Assembly: GCA_963756025.1 (NCBI GenBank)
Contig: CAVWMF010000006.1
Coordinates: 434,001 to 498,000 of the forward strand
DNA length: 64,000 bases
From: Bog-473 sp963756025
GTDB lineage: Bacteria; Actinomycetota; Acidimicrobiia; Acidimicrobiales; RAAP-2
Reading direction: 5' to 3'
Shown here one piece after another: positions 18,006-27,320 of this stretch. Both the position numbers and the translations under genes were made by a program. The notes under the pieces are model-generated. The model was not told the DNA's origin, made no database searches, and worked only from the letters and a program-made list of their open reading frames with translations. Within the stretch, counting starts at the first letter, position 1, and each line of letters opens with the position of its first letter.

Positions 18006-18980
18006 GTGGCCGTGGTGCGCACACCGGTCTGCGAACTACTCGGAATGCAACAACCGATCGTCCAGGCGCCGATGTCGGCGCTGACCGAATTGGCCGCAGC
18101 GGTCTCGAATGCCGGCGCGCTCGGCATGCTGGCGCTGACCTGGTCCGATCCCGCCGGAGACGTGGTTCGTGAGACGGCGTCGCTCACCGACCGCCCGTTC
18201 GGTGGCAATCTGATCCTGGACTCCGATCAGCACCGTCGCCTCGACGACGCACTCGAAGCGGGTCTGCGGATCGTGTCGCTGTTCTGGGGAGATCCCGCCG
18301 GCTACGTCGAGCAGGTCCACGAGGCGAACGGCGTCGTCCTGCAGACGATCGGCAGCGCCGAAGAGGCACGGCGCGCGGTCGACAAAGGGGTCGATGTCGT
18401 CGTGGCGCAAGGGTGGGAAGCGGGGGGGCACGTGCGGAGTCAGGTAGCGACGCTTCCCTTGGTGCCCGCCGTCGTCGACGCGGTGGCACCGGTCCCGGTG
18501 ATCGCCGCCGGCGGGATCGGCGACGCCCGTGGCGTGGCCGCTGTGTTCGCTCTGGGCGCGCAAGCGGCGTGGCTCGGGACGCGGTTCCTGCTGGCCCGCG
18601 AGACGCCCATCCACGAGGAGTACCGCCGCCGGGTGTTGGAAGCGGACGAGACCGATGCGCAGTGGTACGCCGATCTCTACGACGTCGGGTGGCCCGACGC
18701 CCCCCACCGCGCCCTCCGCAACTCGACGGCCGAGGCGTGGGAGGCCGCCGGTCGTCCCCCCTTGGGGAGCCGACCGGGAGAGGGCGACGTCATCGCGCAC
18801 TTTCCCAGCGGCGAAGCAATCGTCCGCTACGAGCCGGGGGCGCCGATGGTCGGCACCACCGGCGATATCGAAGCGCTCTCGTTGTGGGCCGGACAGAGCG
18901 TGGCGCTCGCCAAGCAACCACAGACGGCGGCAGAGATCGTGGCCGAGTTGGTCTCCTCCCTGCCTACGATTGATTCGTGA
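18006..18980 (+). CDS. Nitronate monooxygenase (2-nitropropane dioxygenase family)
   Basis: A 324-residue FMN-dependent TIM-barrel enzyme. QQPIVQAPMSALTELAAAVSNAGALG at the N-terminus, GWEAGGH at 136-142 with the catalytic His142, and the phosphate-binding AAGGIGDARG block near 167-176 identify the family. It should oxidise alkyl nitronates or nitro compounds such as propionate 3-nitronate; some relatives act on other activated carbons. The start is GTG at 18006, although in-frame GTGs at 18012 and 18015 are also possible. The VOC protein gene starts about 60 bases downstream and may be cotranscribed. Confidence 0.88.
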   Translation: MAVVRTPVCELLGMQQPIVQAPMSALTELAAAVSNAGALGMLALTWSDPAGDVVRETASLTDRPFGGNLILDSDQHRRLDDALEAGLRIVSLFWGDPAGYVEQVHEANGVVLQTIGSAEEARRAVDKGVDVVVAQGWEAGGHVRSQVATLPLVPAVVDAVAPVPVIAAGGIGDARGVAAVFALGAQAAWLGTRFLLARETPIHEEYRRRVLEADETDAQWYADLYDVGWPDAPHRALRNSTAEAWEAAGRPPLGSRPGEGDVIAHFPSGEAIVRYEPGAPMVGTTGDIEALSLWAGQSVALAKQPQTAAEIVAELVSSLPTIDS

Positions 18981-19041
18981 ACCGGCAGATCTGGCTGACG
19001 CCGGACGGCGTCTCGGCTCTCCCGACGACTTGGAGGAACGG

Positions 19042-19473
19042 ATGAACTTTCAGGGTGTCGTGATGAACGTGGCGGAGCTCGAGCGTTCGATTGCCTTCTA
19101 TCAGGAGGTGCTGGGCTTCACGCTCCTCTCGCGAGAGGAGCAACTGGTCGCGATGAGCGCCCCGGGGAGCGACCAACCTCAGGTCATCGTGCTGCGAGCG
19201 CTCGGGAGCAGCCGGGTCGGGGGGGCCCGTCACATCGGTCTGCGAGCCTTCGTCCTCGAAGTCGAGTCAGCCGATCAACTCGAGCGGATCGCGAGTGATC
19301 TGGAGGCTCGGAAGATCCTCGTCAGCCGGCGTGATCACGGCGAGTGGACTGCAGTGGTGGCTCGCGACCCGGACGGGGTGGCCGTCGTCGTGGCCTGGCA
19401 CAGCGGCGGCGGGCGTTTCACCGAGGACAGCTGGAGAACACTCGATGATTTTCTGTACGGAATCGGCGAGTAG
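19042..19473 (+). CDS. VOC (glyoxalase/bleomycin resistance fold) protein
   Basis: A 143-residue single-module vicinal-oxygen-chelate protein. The pattern VMNVAELERSIAFYQEVLGFTLLSRE is the standard first beta-alpha-beta unit, and the second unit ends VVARDPDGVAVVVAWHS. Such proteins use a metal to bind vicinal oxygens, but the reaction cannot be predicted. GGAGG at 19032-19036 sets the ATG at 19042. Confidence 0.82.
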   Translation: MNFQGVVMNVAELERSIAFYQEVLGFTLLSREEQLVAMSAPGSDQPQVIVLRALGSSRVGGARHIGLRAFVLEVESADQLERIASDLEARKILVSRRDHGEWTAVVARDPDGVAVVVAWHSGGGRFTEDSWRTLDDFLYGIGE

Positions 19474-19498
19474 GCGGACCCTGAGAGGTCGGGCCAGG

Positions 19499-20542
19499 CT
19501 AAAACGCCAGCCCCCGCAGTTCACGCCGAGAGGTGATCCCGACGTTCCCGAAAATGTGGCTCAGGTGGCACTCGACCGCATTTCGGCTGACATAGAGCTC
19601 CTGCGCAACCTCGGGGTTCGAGAACCCTTTCGCCACGAGGATCGCCACGTCCCGCGCTGTCGGTGAGGTTGAGAGGGGACTTGGATGTGCTGCCGGGTGC
19701 CTCAGCGCCACCACCTCGGACCCGGCCGACGCCAGATCGAGTTCGACCCGCGCCACGAACGGCCTGGCGCCGAGCGATGCGAACGTCTCCCGCTCCTCGC
19801 CCACGCGCTGACGCCCCGCTTGCGCTGCCCGCAGGCCAGGAGGGCGCGGCCGTATGCGTGCAGGAGAAGGGTGTGCTCCAACAGGGGATCATCCGGTCCG
19901 CGCGCCGAGGGCCCCCGTGTGCCGGGCGTAGCCAACGCCGGCCACCCCCCGATCTACAGGAGTCCGGTCCGCTGATTGACCACTGCCATGGCGGCGGCCA
20001 GTCGTCGTGCCCGCTCGGGGACTTCGGACAGGCCGGCGGTCACCGAGGACGTCAGGGTAGATGGCGCGGGAAGATCCCCATCGGCCACCCGGAGTTCGGC
20101 CGGGCTGAGCTCGGCGAGGAGCGTACAGACGTAGAGGGGGTGGCCCCGGGTGTGGCGGTGCAGTCGTGCCGCCTGATGGGGTGTCAGCTCGGTGCCGGCC
20201 GACCCAGCTAGGGCAGCCACCTCCTCAGGCGTCAGCGCCGACAGGAGGATCCGGCTACATCGTTGCGAGTCGGCGTGCAGTCGCAGCGCGGCGCACCACA
20301 GGGCCTTCGACGACGCCGGATCGGCCCAGTGGAGATCCTCGACCACCACGGCGAGCGGCCCGTGATCCGGAAGGCGCCCCCACGTTTCGAGCAGCTCGAG
20401 TCCGGCCGTGAAGCTGCTGTCTTTGGATACGGACGGTTGGCCCGCCACCGCTTCGTGCAGTCCGGGCCACAAGGGTCTCCTGCTCCTCGGCCCTGCCGAT
20501 GAACGTGCCCGCCTCCCCATACTTGAGGCCCCGCACAGCCAT
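19499..20542 (-). pseudogene. Decayed LAL/LuxR-family transcriptional regulator
   Basis: Remnant of a large ATP-binding LuxR regulator, normally about 900 residues. The start at 20542 reads FIGRAEEQETLVA, the usual opening, but the Walker A motif that should follow is absent. After a +1 shift the frame carries VVVEDLHWADPASS (Walker B region) and RLHRHTRGHPLYV, and stops at 19954. A further fragment (EHTLLLHAYGRALLACGQ) precedes a C-terminal piece in another frame. That piece has a complete LuxR helix-turn-helix (SPTARDVAILVAKGFSNPEVAQELYVSRNAVECHLSHIF). Most of the tetratricopeptide-like middle is missing. Regulatory activity is not expected. The C-terminal fragment alone could be read as a small LuxR protein at 19499-19804. 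Confidence 0.7.
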
Positions 20543-20571
20543 GACCCGAAACTACCTGCGGTGGCCGAGGA

Positions 20572-21112
20572 TCAGTGCCGACGGCGGGCCTGGAGGAGGG
20601 GAATGCCAAAGGGCAGAAAAGCGACGATGGCGGCGGCCAGCGCCAGGAAGGCGCCCCACGACCAACTCAAGCCGGCCGGCTTGAGCAGCGAAGCCCAGGA
20701 CGACGAGAGCCAGATTGACTCCGGTCAGGATGGCGAGGAGCTGGTCCTTGGACATGCGGCCCTGCTCCGCCAGGTCGCCGACGCCGAACGCGACGATCAG
20801 GACGTAGAGCACCAGCACGATGGAGTTCACCACGGCGATGAACAGCCAGCCGTGGGCGCTGAGACCATCGGCGGAGAGAGGGCCGAGGCTGTACCAGGGC
20901 AACCAGAACGAAACGAGGAGGACGAAGGTGGCAGGGCCGACGACCCGATCTCTCATGGTCAGGGCGTCGAGTCGTTCCCGCGACTTGCGGACCGGCTTGG
21001 GTTTCGGTCGCTGCATGACCGTCGGCCTGATGGCGGCGCCGCACTTGGGGCAAAGCGCGGTCCCGGGGGAAACCTCAATCAGGCAGCGGGAACACGCAGG
21101 CAAATCGGCCAT
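20572..21112 (-). pseudogene. Zinc-ribbon membrane protein, frameshifted near the C-terminus
   Basis: The N-terminus is a CxxC...CxxC zinc ribbon (CSRC and CPKC), then a basic linker (PKPKPVRKSRERLD) and hydrophobic segments. At about 20695 one extra base shifts the frame. In the corrected frame the fourth hydrophobic segment (LSWSWGAFLALAAAIVAFLPFG) and a basic tail ending ARRRH complete a normal four-helix protein, ending at 20572. In the uncorrected frame the C-terminus is Arg-rich nonsense to 20552. The function is unknown; similar proteins are common hypothetical actinobacterial membrane proteins. Confidence 0.65.
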
Positions 21113-21204
21113 CTCCTTCTTGCTTTCGCGGACGGGTCGGCTCAGGCTACAAGCCGACGGCGGGCCTCCCTGCGAACAAGAACCTGAACAGGTCTTTCAG
21201 GGCG

Positions 21205-22050
21205 TCATATGGGAGCTGGCGGGTCCGGAAGGCCCGAGGAGTCGCGCCCCGCATAGAGAATCGGGACGTAGCGCTGTAAGAACCCTTCGACATCCCGGCC
21301 GTGATCGAGCACCCACGCCCGGTCCTCGGGGTGCGTCAGGATCAAGAACTTCTCGGCGTGCAGCGCAGCGACAACGGTCTCACCCACTTCCCCGGGCGAG
21401 ATCGGACGTTGCATGTGGGCGGGGAAGTTGGTCCACCGTGGGTCGTCGACTCCGATCATCCGGACGTTCTCACCGATGTTCGTGGCGACGAGTCCGGGAC
21501 ACAGGACCGAAACCCCGATCCCTTTTGGCCGGAGATGCAGGTAGAGGCCCTCGGTGATGCCCATCACGGCGTATTTGGTGCCGATATAGGGGATGTTGTC
21601 GTAGCCGTGCGCGTAGAGCCCGTCGATCGAGCTGGTGTTGATCAACCACCCGTAGCCCTGCTCGAGGAAGATGGGCACGAAGGCTCGGATGCCCCGTATC
21701 ACCCCGAACAGGTTGACCTCGAAGAGCCATTTCCAGTCATCCATCGGGATGCGCTCCGGGGGTCCCAACAAGGACACCCCGGCATTGTTCATGACGACGT
21801 CGATGTGCCCGAATTCCCCGAGCGCGGTCCGGGCAAGTGCGTCAACGGCTTCGTCCGAGGTGACGTCGCACCGAACGGCGATCGCCGTGCGGCCGAGTTC
21901 GGTCACCTCGGCCACCGTCGCTTCCATCCGCTCCTCGTTGACATCGGCGACCACGATGTCCGCGCCCGCTCGCGCGAAGGCCAGCACAGTGCCCCGGCCG
22001 ATGCCCGATGCACCGCCGGTCACGACGGCTACTTTCCCGTGCAATTCCAT
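21205..22050 (-). CDS. SDR-family NAD(P)-dependent oxidoreductase
   Basis: A 281-residue classical short-chain dehydrogenase. The cofactor motif is TGGASGIG near residues 11-18, NNAG follows at about 90, and INTSS and YIGTK supply the catalytic Ser, Tyr and Lys. The C-terminal about 40 residues extend beyond the core, with a conserved-looking HPEDRAWVLDHGRDVEGFL segment. It presumably oxidises a secondary alcohol. It is the last gene of a three-gene operon after the LLM oxidoreductase and the alpha/beta hydrolase, all transcribed away from the TetR gene. Confidence 0.87.
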   Translation of the reverse strand: MELHGKVAVVTGGASGIGRGTVLAFARAGADIVVADVNEERMEATVAEVTELGRTAIAVRCDVTSDEAVDALARTALGEFGHIDVVMNNAGVSLLGPPERIPMDDWKWLFEVNLFGVIRGIRAFVPIFLEQGYGWLINTSSIDGLYAHGYDNIPYIGTKYAVMGITEGLYLHLRPKGIGVSVLCPGLVATNIGENVRMIGVDDPRWTNFPAHMQRPISPGEVGETVVAALHAEKFLILTHPEDRAWVLDHGRDVEGFLQRYVPILYAGRDSSGLPDPPAPI

Positions 22051-22101
22051 TGACCCTCCCCTTGAGCAGACCTCTGACCGAACGGTGCCGCCGGGCGCCG
22101 C

Positions 22102-23151
22102 TCAGCGCAATCGAGGAAGTACCTCGTCGGCGAAAAGGCGCATGGAGCGTTCGACGTGCTCGTGGGCCATGCCGCCCACACCCATGAGGACGACGAGATT
22201 CTCCACCCCGGCCTCTTTGAGCAACCGCAGTCTTTCGTAGCAGCCGTCCGGATCGTCGAAGACGAGTATCGAGTCGTTCCACTCGTCGTAGGTCAGGTCC
22301 GGCATGGCCGCGGCACGTCCGCCCCGATCGCTCATGACGTACGAGCGAGGGAGCTGGCCGTCGGGGGGAATCGTCAGTGCATTGACGCGGGCGAAGTGCC
22401 AGTCGAATGGTTCTCGCGCCAGAGCTCGTGCCTCCTTGCGGGTTTCAGCCACGAAGATGTACCGCATCACCGTCGCCCGCCGCCGGGTCCTGGCGATATC
22501 CCCTCCGGCCGCCTCCACCTTGGCGAGATACTGGGCGAAGGCCTCCGCCTCACTCTCGATCGGGATGAAGCTCGAGAAGATGGCCGGTATGCCGCGGTTG
22601 ACGGCATTGTCGACGCTCGTCGGACTCGAGGCGGCGTGGAGGAGAACGTCCTCGGGCCGGCGCTCGGGAACCGGCCACAGACGTGCCGGGGGGATGTCGT
22701 AGTACGCACCACGGTGCTCGAATTCGTGTGGCTGCCACGCCGAGAGGACAATGTCGAGTGACTCGTCGAAACGTTCCCGGGTGGTCTCCATGTCGACCTG
22801 CATCACAGGGTATTGCGGCCATTGGTAGCCACGGCCCACGCCGACATCCACCCGGCCACCACTCAGAATGTCGAGCATGGCGACCCGTTCGGCGAACCGG
22901 AGCGGATGGGTGAACGTCAGATTGACGATGGCGGTCCCGATGCGCACCCGACTGGTCCGTGCCGCGATGAAGCTCGCCATCTGCAGAGCATCACCGCAGA
23001 GGCAATAGTCGAAGAAGTGCTGCTCGGGCACCCACACGCTGTCGTAGCCGAGCTCTTCGGCCAGAACGGCCCGCTCGATCTCGCGATGGAACACCTGGTG
23101 CGGCTCCGTCCAGGGAGGACACTGGAAGGTGTGATACGTGCCGACCCTCAT
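22102..23151 (-). CDS. LLM-class flavin-dependent oxidoreductase
   Basis: A 349-residue luciferase-like monooxygenase (TIM barrel, FMN or F420). EELGYDSVWVPEQHFFDYCL, RIGTAIVNLTFTHPLRFAERVAMLDILSGGRVDVGVGRGY and the SSPTSVDNAVNRGIPAIF block are family hallmarks. The ATG at 23151 overlaps the TGA of the upstream hydrolase (ATGA), showing translational coupling. With the hydrolase and SDR it forms a catabolic operon. The oxidised substrate is unknown, and FMN versus F420 cannot be decided. Confidence 0.88.
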   Translation of the reverse strand: MRVGTYHTFQCPPWTEPHQVFHREIERAVLAEELGYDSVWVPEQHFFDYCLCGDALQMASFIAARTSRVRIGTAIVNLTFTHPLRFAERVAMLDILSGGRVDVGVGRGYQWPQYPVMQVDMETTRERFDESLDIVLSAWQPHEFEHRGAYYDIPPARLWPVPERRPEDVLLHAASSPTSVDNAVNRGIPAIFSSFIPIESEAEAFAQYLAKVEAAGGDIARTRRRATVMRYIFVAETRKEARALAREPFDWHFARVNALTIPPDGQLPRSYVMSDRGGRAAAMPDLTYDEWNDSILVFDDPDGCYERLRLLKEAGVENLVVLMGVGGMAHEHVERSMRLFADEVLPRLR

Positions 23152-23940
23152 TGCCAACTCCGCTCCGATTCGACCCTGCGCACGACGTGCTCAATTGCTG
23201 CTGCCACCTCACCGGGTGATTCCATCGGCTCCATATGGCCCACTCCCTCCACGACGGTCAACGACGATCCGCCGATGGAGCTGGCCAGCAGGCGGCAGTC
23301 CTCGAGGAACGGATCGGCATCGCCGACCACGACGGCGCATGGCACCGAGATCTGCCCCAACTGGTCGGTGAGGTCGAAATGCGTGATCGCATCGAGGGCC
23401 GCCGTCAGAGCACCCTCGTCGCACGCTGCCACCTCATCGACGAACTCCTCCACCAAAGACGCGTGCGTCCCGCGGTACGCGGCACCGAAGAGCCCGGGTC
23501 CCATGGCCGCCGCAAGGGCCGCCGCACCCTGGGTGATGATGAGTTCCTTCAGCTGCAGCGTCGTCTGAAGGTACGGCGCGCCCGCCGCGCTCGGTGGTCC
23601 CACACAGGACAAGTCCCGCCACTCGCCCGGGCGACCTGGCGTAGAGGTGCTGCGCCACCATGCCCCCCATGGAGTGGCCGATCACCACGGCATCGTTGAT
23701 GCCCGATGATGCGAGCGCGTCGTCGACCTCGGCGGCCAGGTCGTCCAGGGAGAAGGATCCTTCGATTCTTTCGGAAGCGCCGAATCCGGGCAGATCCAAC
23801 GCCACCGTCTCGCGCCCATCCCCGAGGTGCCCGACGACGGCCTCCCACACCGCGCTCGAGCAGGCCCAGCCATGGAGAAGGACGACGGCTTGCCCTCGCC
23901 CTTGCCGGACCGCATGCATCCGAACGCTCTTTCCAGCCAT
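23148..23940 (-). pseudogene. Alpha/beta-fold hydrolase, frameshifted
   Basis: The first frame from ATG 23940 reads VVLLHGWACSSAVWEAVVGHL (oxyanion region), then LDLPGFGASER and VVIGHSMGGMVAQ (nucleophile elbow GHSMGG), up to LVLCGTTERGG. A +1 break at about 23590 is needed to reach APYLQTTLQLKEL. That frame carries VPCAVVVGDADPFLE (acid Asp) and VEGVGHMEPMESP (catalytic His) and ends at 23148. The joined length of about 263 residues is normal for esterase/carbon-carbon hydrolases. It is the first gene of the TetR-controlled operon and is coupled by ATGA to the LLM gene. Confidence 0.75.
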
Positions 23941-23961
23941 CGTCTCACCCGTCCCTGTCGG

Positions 23962-23999
23962 TATCTTTCGTGCGCAAGAAAGATAACACCTGCAGGTGT
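23962..23999. promoter_or_regulatory. Two adjacent palindromes, putative TetR operator
   Basis: In the 72-base divergent gap, TATCTTTC (23962-23969) and GAAAGATA (23978-23985) flank a TGCGCA core. This makes a 24-base palindrome with a single mismatched pair. It is followed directly by the perfect 14-base palindrome ACACCTGCAGGTGT (23986-23999), which ends 13 bases before the TetR start. This position suits autoregulation and control of the hydrolase operon. Confidence 0.6.
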
Positions 24000-24012
24000 A
24001 GCCTGTTCGGCG

Positions 24013-24678
24013 ATGCCAAGCACGGTCCACGCCACCCGTCCCGAGGTGGAGACCGAAACTCGATCAAGCGTTCCGACCAGGCTGCGCCTGCTCGAAGTAG
24101 GCGAGCGACTGTTTGCGACGACCGGCATCGACGCCACCCCGACCCGCCAGATCTGCCGGGAGGCGGGGGTCCATCAGGACGCCATCCATTACCACTTCGG
24201 AACCAAGGACCAGTTCGTCGCCGCCATCCTCGAAGCCGGAATCGAGCGGGTCGACCAGAACCTGGCCAGACGATTGACCGAGGTCGAGGATTCGGGCCGG
24301 CCGATGTCGGTCGCCACCCTCGCCCGAGCGGTCGTCACGGCCACTGCTGACATGTCGGACGAACCGGGAGTGGGGCGGCACTACCTGGGCTTCCTTGCCG
24401 CCTTGCTCGCCAATCCCCGGCTCCGTGGGCTTTCGACGCACCGGCGCACATCATGGGGACAACGCATGGTCGACTCGCTGACTCCCTTGACCCCCGAGCT
24501 CACCGAATCGGCGCGCGTCTATCGGGTGGCCATCACGGGATTTCTCCTGATTCACATGATCGGTGTGGATTCGAGCGTGGAGTTACTCGGGCAATGGCTG
24601 GCTGTCTCCGGCACGCCGAACGACGAGGATCCCCACCGACTACTGGTCGAGACGCTCGTCGGCGTGCTGTCGGGTTGA
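24013..24678 (+). CDS. TetR-family transcriptional regulator
   Basis: A 221-residue repressor-type protein. The helix-turn-helix spans about residues 17-62 (LRLLEVGERLFATTGIDATPTRQICREAGVHQDAIHYHFGTKDQFVAAIL). The C-terminal ligand domain is all-helical with no recognisable specificity. It is divergent from the hydrolase-LLM-SDR operon across two palindromes and probably represses it until an effector binds. The ATG at 24013 is preferred; the open frame continues upstream to 23827 only as a shadow of the hydrolase gene. Confidence 0.85.
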   Translation: MPSTVHATRPEVETETRSSVPTRLRLLEVGERLFATTGIDATPTRQICREAGVHQDAIHYHFGTKDQFVAAILEAGIERVDQNLARRLTEVEDSGRPMSVATLARAVVTATADMSDEPGVGRHYLGFLAALLANPRLRGLSTHRRTSWGQRMVDSLTPLTPELTESARVYRVAITGFLLIHMIGVDSSVELLGQWLAVSGTPNDEDPHRLLVETLVGVLSG

Positions 24679-24688
24679 GCCTCCAGCG

Positions 24689-25474
24689 TCAATCGGGCCC
24701 GTGTGGCGCTTCCAATGGCGTCAGGCGCGGCCGGCCGAGCCAGACCGCCAGGACCGAGACCGCGAGAGCCATCGCCGCCAGGATGACGGCGGCGATCGCC
24801 AGGCCGTTGTCGAAGCGCGAGCTCCGGCCGGCGGGCGAGGCGGCCGCTGCAGAGGGCGGAGCCGCCACGGTGGCGCCGGCAGTGCCCGAAGAGCGCTTGC
24901 CGGGCGCGGTGAGCACCAGCGTCGGTGCCGGGTGCCCGGGGTCCGGCGCGGCTTTGGTCGGGACCTGAATCCAGTTGACCGTGGTGCCGTCGCTGTAGAG
25001 CTGGACCGCCTTGAGCGTGAGGAGGTCGGTGCCCTTCGGGAGTCCCTGGGCCAGAACGTTGAATGCGCCGAACTGCCCGACGGGAATCGTCCCTCCGCTC
25101 CAATCGATCTCCGAGACCGTCGAGGTGAACGTGCCGTCGTCGGTCGTCACGGGCTTGGGCAGCACGCTCGTGTGGACGTCGATCGTCCATCCCGATCCGG
25201 CTTCGGGGTTGAGATCCACGATGGGGTGCGTCAACGGGAATTGAACGCGCAGACCGACCACGCTGGCGGTGCTCGACTCGTTGGGCACCCGAAATGTCAG
25301 GATGGCGTCGTCGGTGCCTTGTGGGAGGGACGGCGGGCTCACGGTGACGTGGGCTGCGGCGACACCACACCACACGCCATTGAGCGCCACGACCCCCAGG
25401 ACGAACACCGCAAGTTTGGAGCGCATGGGCGGACCGGATCTCCTCATGACGGGTGAGCCGACGGCGGCGCTCAC
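24689..25474 (-). CDS. YcnI-family (DUF1775) copper-binding protein
   Basis: A 261-residue secreted, membrane-anchored protein. A signal peptide ends at AAA and the mature protein begins HVTVSPPSLPQGTDDAILTFRVPNES, matching the YcnI/DUF1775 domain in which the N-terminal His coordinates copper. An Ala/Ser-rich linker (about 195-220) leads to a C-terminal transmembrane helix and a short cytoplasmic tail. The GTG at 25474 overlaps the stop of the CopC-CopD gene by four bases; ATGs at 25447 and 25426 are alternative starts. It should work in copper acquisition or handling with the upstream genes. Confidence 0.85.
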   Translation of the reverse strand: MSAAVGSPVMRRSGPPMRSKLAVFVLGVVALNGVWCGVAAAHVTVSPPSLPQGTDDAILTFRVPNESSTASVVGLRVQFPLTHPIVDLNPEAGSGWTIDVHTSVLPKPVTTDDGTFTSTVSEIDWSGGTIPVGQFGAFNVLAQGLPKGTDLLTLKAVQLYSDGTTVNWIQVPTKAAPDPGHPAPTLVLTAPGKRSSGTAGATVAAPPSAAAASPAGRSSRFDNGLAIAAVILAAMALAVSVLAVWLGRPRLTPLEAPHGPD

Positions 25475-27316
25475 TGCACCTTGTCCACGAAACTCACATC
25501 GGGTTGGCTGAACTCGGATACTTGTACCTGCAACGTGATATCCCAGGTCCCCACAATGGGCGGATTGGGAGTGTTGCCGAGCACGAAGTGCCCGACCCCG
25601 ACTTTCTTCATGTCGGTCTCTATCGGCCCGACGTTCTGGGACGGCAGGTTGAGGTAGAGGGACACGCTCTCCGCCATTTCAGCCGGAGTTCCGTTCGCTC
25701 CGGTGAACTGAACGGAGATGTTATTGACGAGTGCCTGGTTCGGGGTGATGCGAAAGGTCAGGTGACCGCCATCGAACGGCACGGTGCGGGCAAAGGGCAC
25801 AGGTGCCGGGGGCGTGGCACCGTTCGACGGCACTCCGTTCGCCAGCACCGCGGTCGCCCCCAGAATGACGAGCGCGAGGAGAGCCTCGAGCCGAATGGTG
25901 GCCAGCAACCGCCGCCAGCCGACCGCCAGGCCCTCTGCCGACCCCCGCTCCTCCGCAGCCGACAGCCACGGCACCAGGACGAAGCGGTTGTATGCGGCGA
26001 TCAGGATCAAGAGGCCGACCAGAGCGATCTTCACCAGTAGCGTCTGCCCGTACCCGGTCTCGAAGAGGTTGGCGATTGAGCCGACCTCGGCAATGGCGAG
26101 AACAGTCCCCGCCACGAGGACCAGGGCAATTGATATTCCGGCCATGGTGGAGAAGCGCTCGACGAGCAGGATCGTCCCACGCAGTTCGCTCGACCCACCG
26201 GCGTCCTGTCGCCTAGAGACAGGAGGCGAGGGCCGCTCGAGGACGACGGTCGCCGTTCCTCCCGCGGTACCTCCCACCGCCATCGGGAACTTCGGTGCGT
26301 GCTGTCGCGTACAGTGACACCGTCATCTCCCCGAGCCCGCGGGCACGACGGACGCGGCTGTGCAGCACCTGCACCAGACCGATCAGACCGCCGAACCACA
26401 TCGCCGCGAACACGACATGGACCACATCGGCCGGGGTGGAGAGCCATCGCTCGGGAGAGACCAGCGCGTGGCCAAAGGCCACGAAGGCGCCGGCCGAGAG
26501 CAGCATCCCGTAGAAGGCGGTCGCCTGCCGGGCCGTTACCTGCCGCAGACGGAGCGACACCAGGCAGGCGCCCAGACCCACGAGTTGCAGGACGCATTGG
26601 GTGCCGAGCTTTCCCCCGCCCGCCTGAGAAAGGATGCCCCAATGGACCAGGGCCCCGAGGCTGCCTCCGGCCAGAACGCCCTGGGCGGCCACGGTCACCA
26701 CCATGCCCACGATGCCGACGCCGACCGCTCCGGTGCACCACCGGCCGAGCCGACGACGTTCTCTTCCCTCCGGGAGCAGAAAGGCCAGGAAGAAGGCCAG
26801 ACCGCCGGCCATCAGGACGCCGACGTACGTCAGGAACTGCCCGCCGCGGTCGTACCAGGTGGCGGCTGATGTGGGCGGTCGGCTGAGCGAGGCGATCGAC
26901 CCGGGGCGGGCGTTCCCCACCAGAAAGACGATCCCTCCGCTGACCACGTGGCCGTCCACCGACGTCACCGTGTAGTTGGCCACGTACGCTCCGCTGGGCA
27001 GTGACCGCGGCAGCGCGGTCCGCAGCGTGTCCGGCGCCGGGTGGGTCGTCCCCCCCTCCCCCACGCTCTGGCCACTCGAATTCAGCACGGTGACACCACC
27101 ATTGTCGGGCTTGACGGGCTGATCCCAGACGATGGTGACGAAGGCCGGCGCGTGCGCCACGCGCTGGCCCTGGGCCGGCGAGCTGGACACGACGGCGGCA
27201 TGGGCGCCTGCCGGCGCCGCCCAGAGCAGGAGGCCGCCGCACGTCAGCAGGAAAACCAGCAGTCCGCGTCGTCGAGCGCCCGGGGCCTCAGGGCCACGGG
27301 GTTGCGGCCCGATCAC
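25471..27316 (-). pseudogene. YcnJ-like CopC-CopD copper transport protein, frameshifted
   Basis: The N-terminal half (from GTG 27316) has a signal peptide ending PAGA and a CopC domain starting HAAVVSSSPAQGQ (N-terminal copper-ligand His) and including WDQPVKPDNGGVTVL. The first CopD helices follow (VHVVFAAMWFGGLIGLVQVL). The second half of the CopD domain (VERFSTMAGISIALVLVAGTVLAIAEVG) is in the -1 adjacent frame, so a +1 break at about 26280 splits the gene. The C-terminal about 95 residues form a beta-rich extracellular domain resembling YtkA/FixH modules. Joined length is about 610 residues. It would import or handle copper at the membrane. It is translationally coupled to ycnI (GTGA) and starts four bases after its upstream neighbour. 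Confidence 0.8.
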
Positions 27317-27320
27317 CGGG

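Noticed and set aside
26031..27242. 403-codon minus-strand frame overlapping the CopC-CopD gene
   Set aside because: It is an alternative frame of the same DNA with Arg-rich content; the CopC and CopD motifs are in the other frames.
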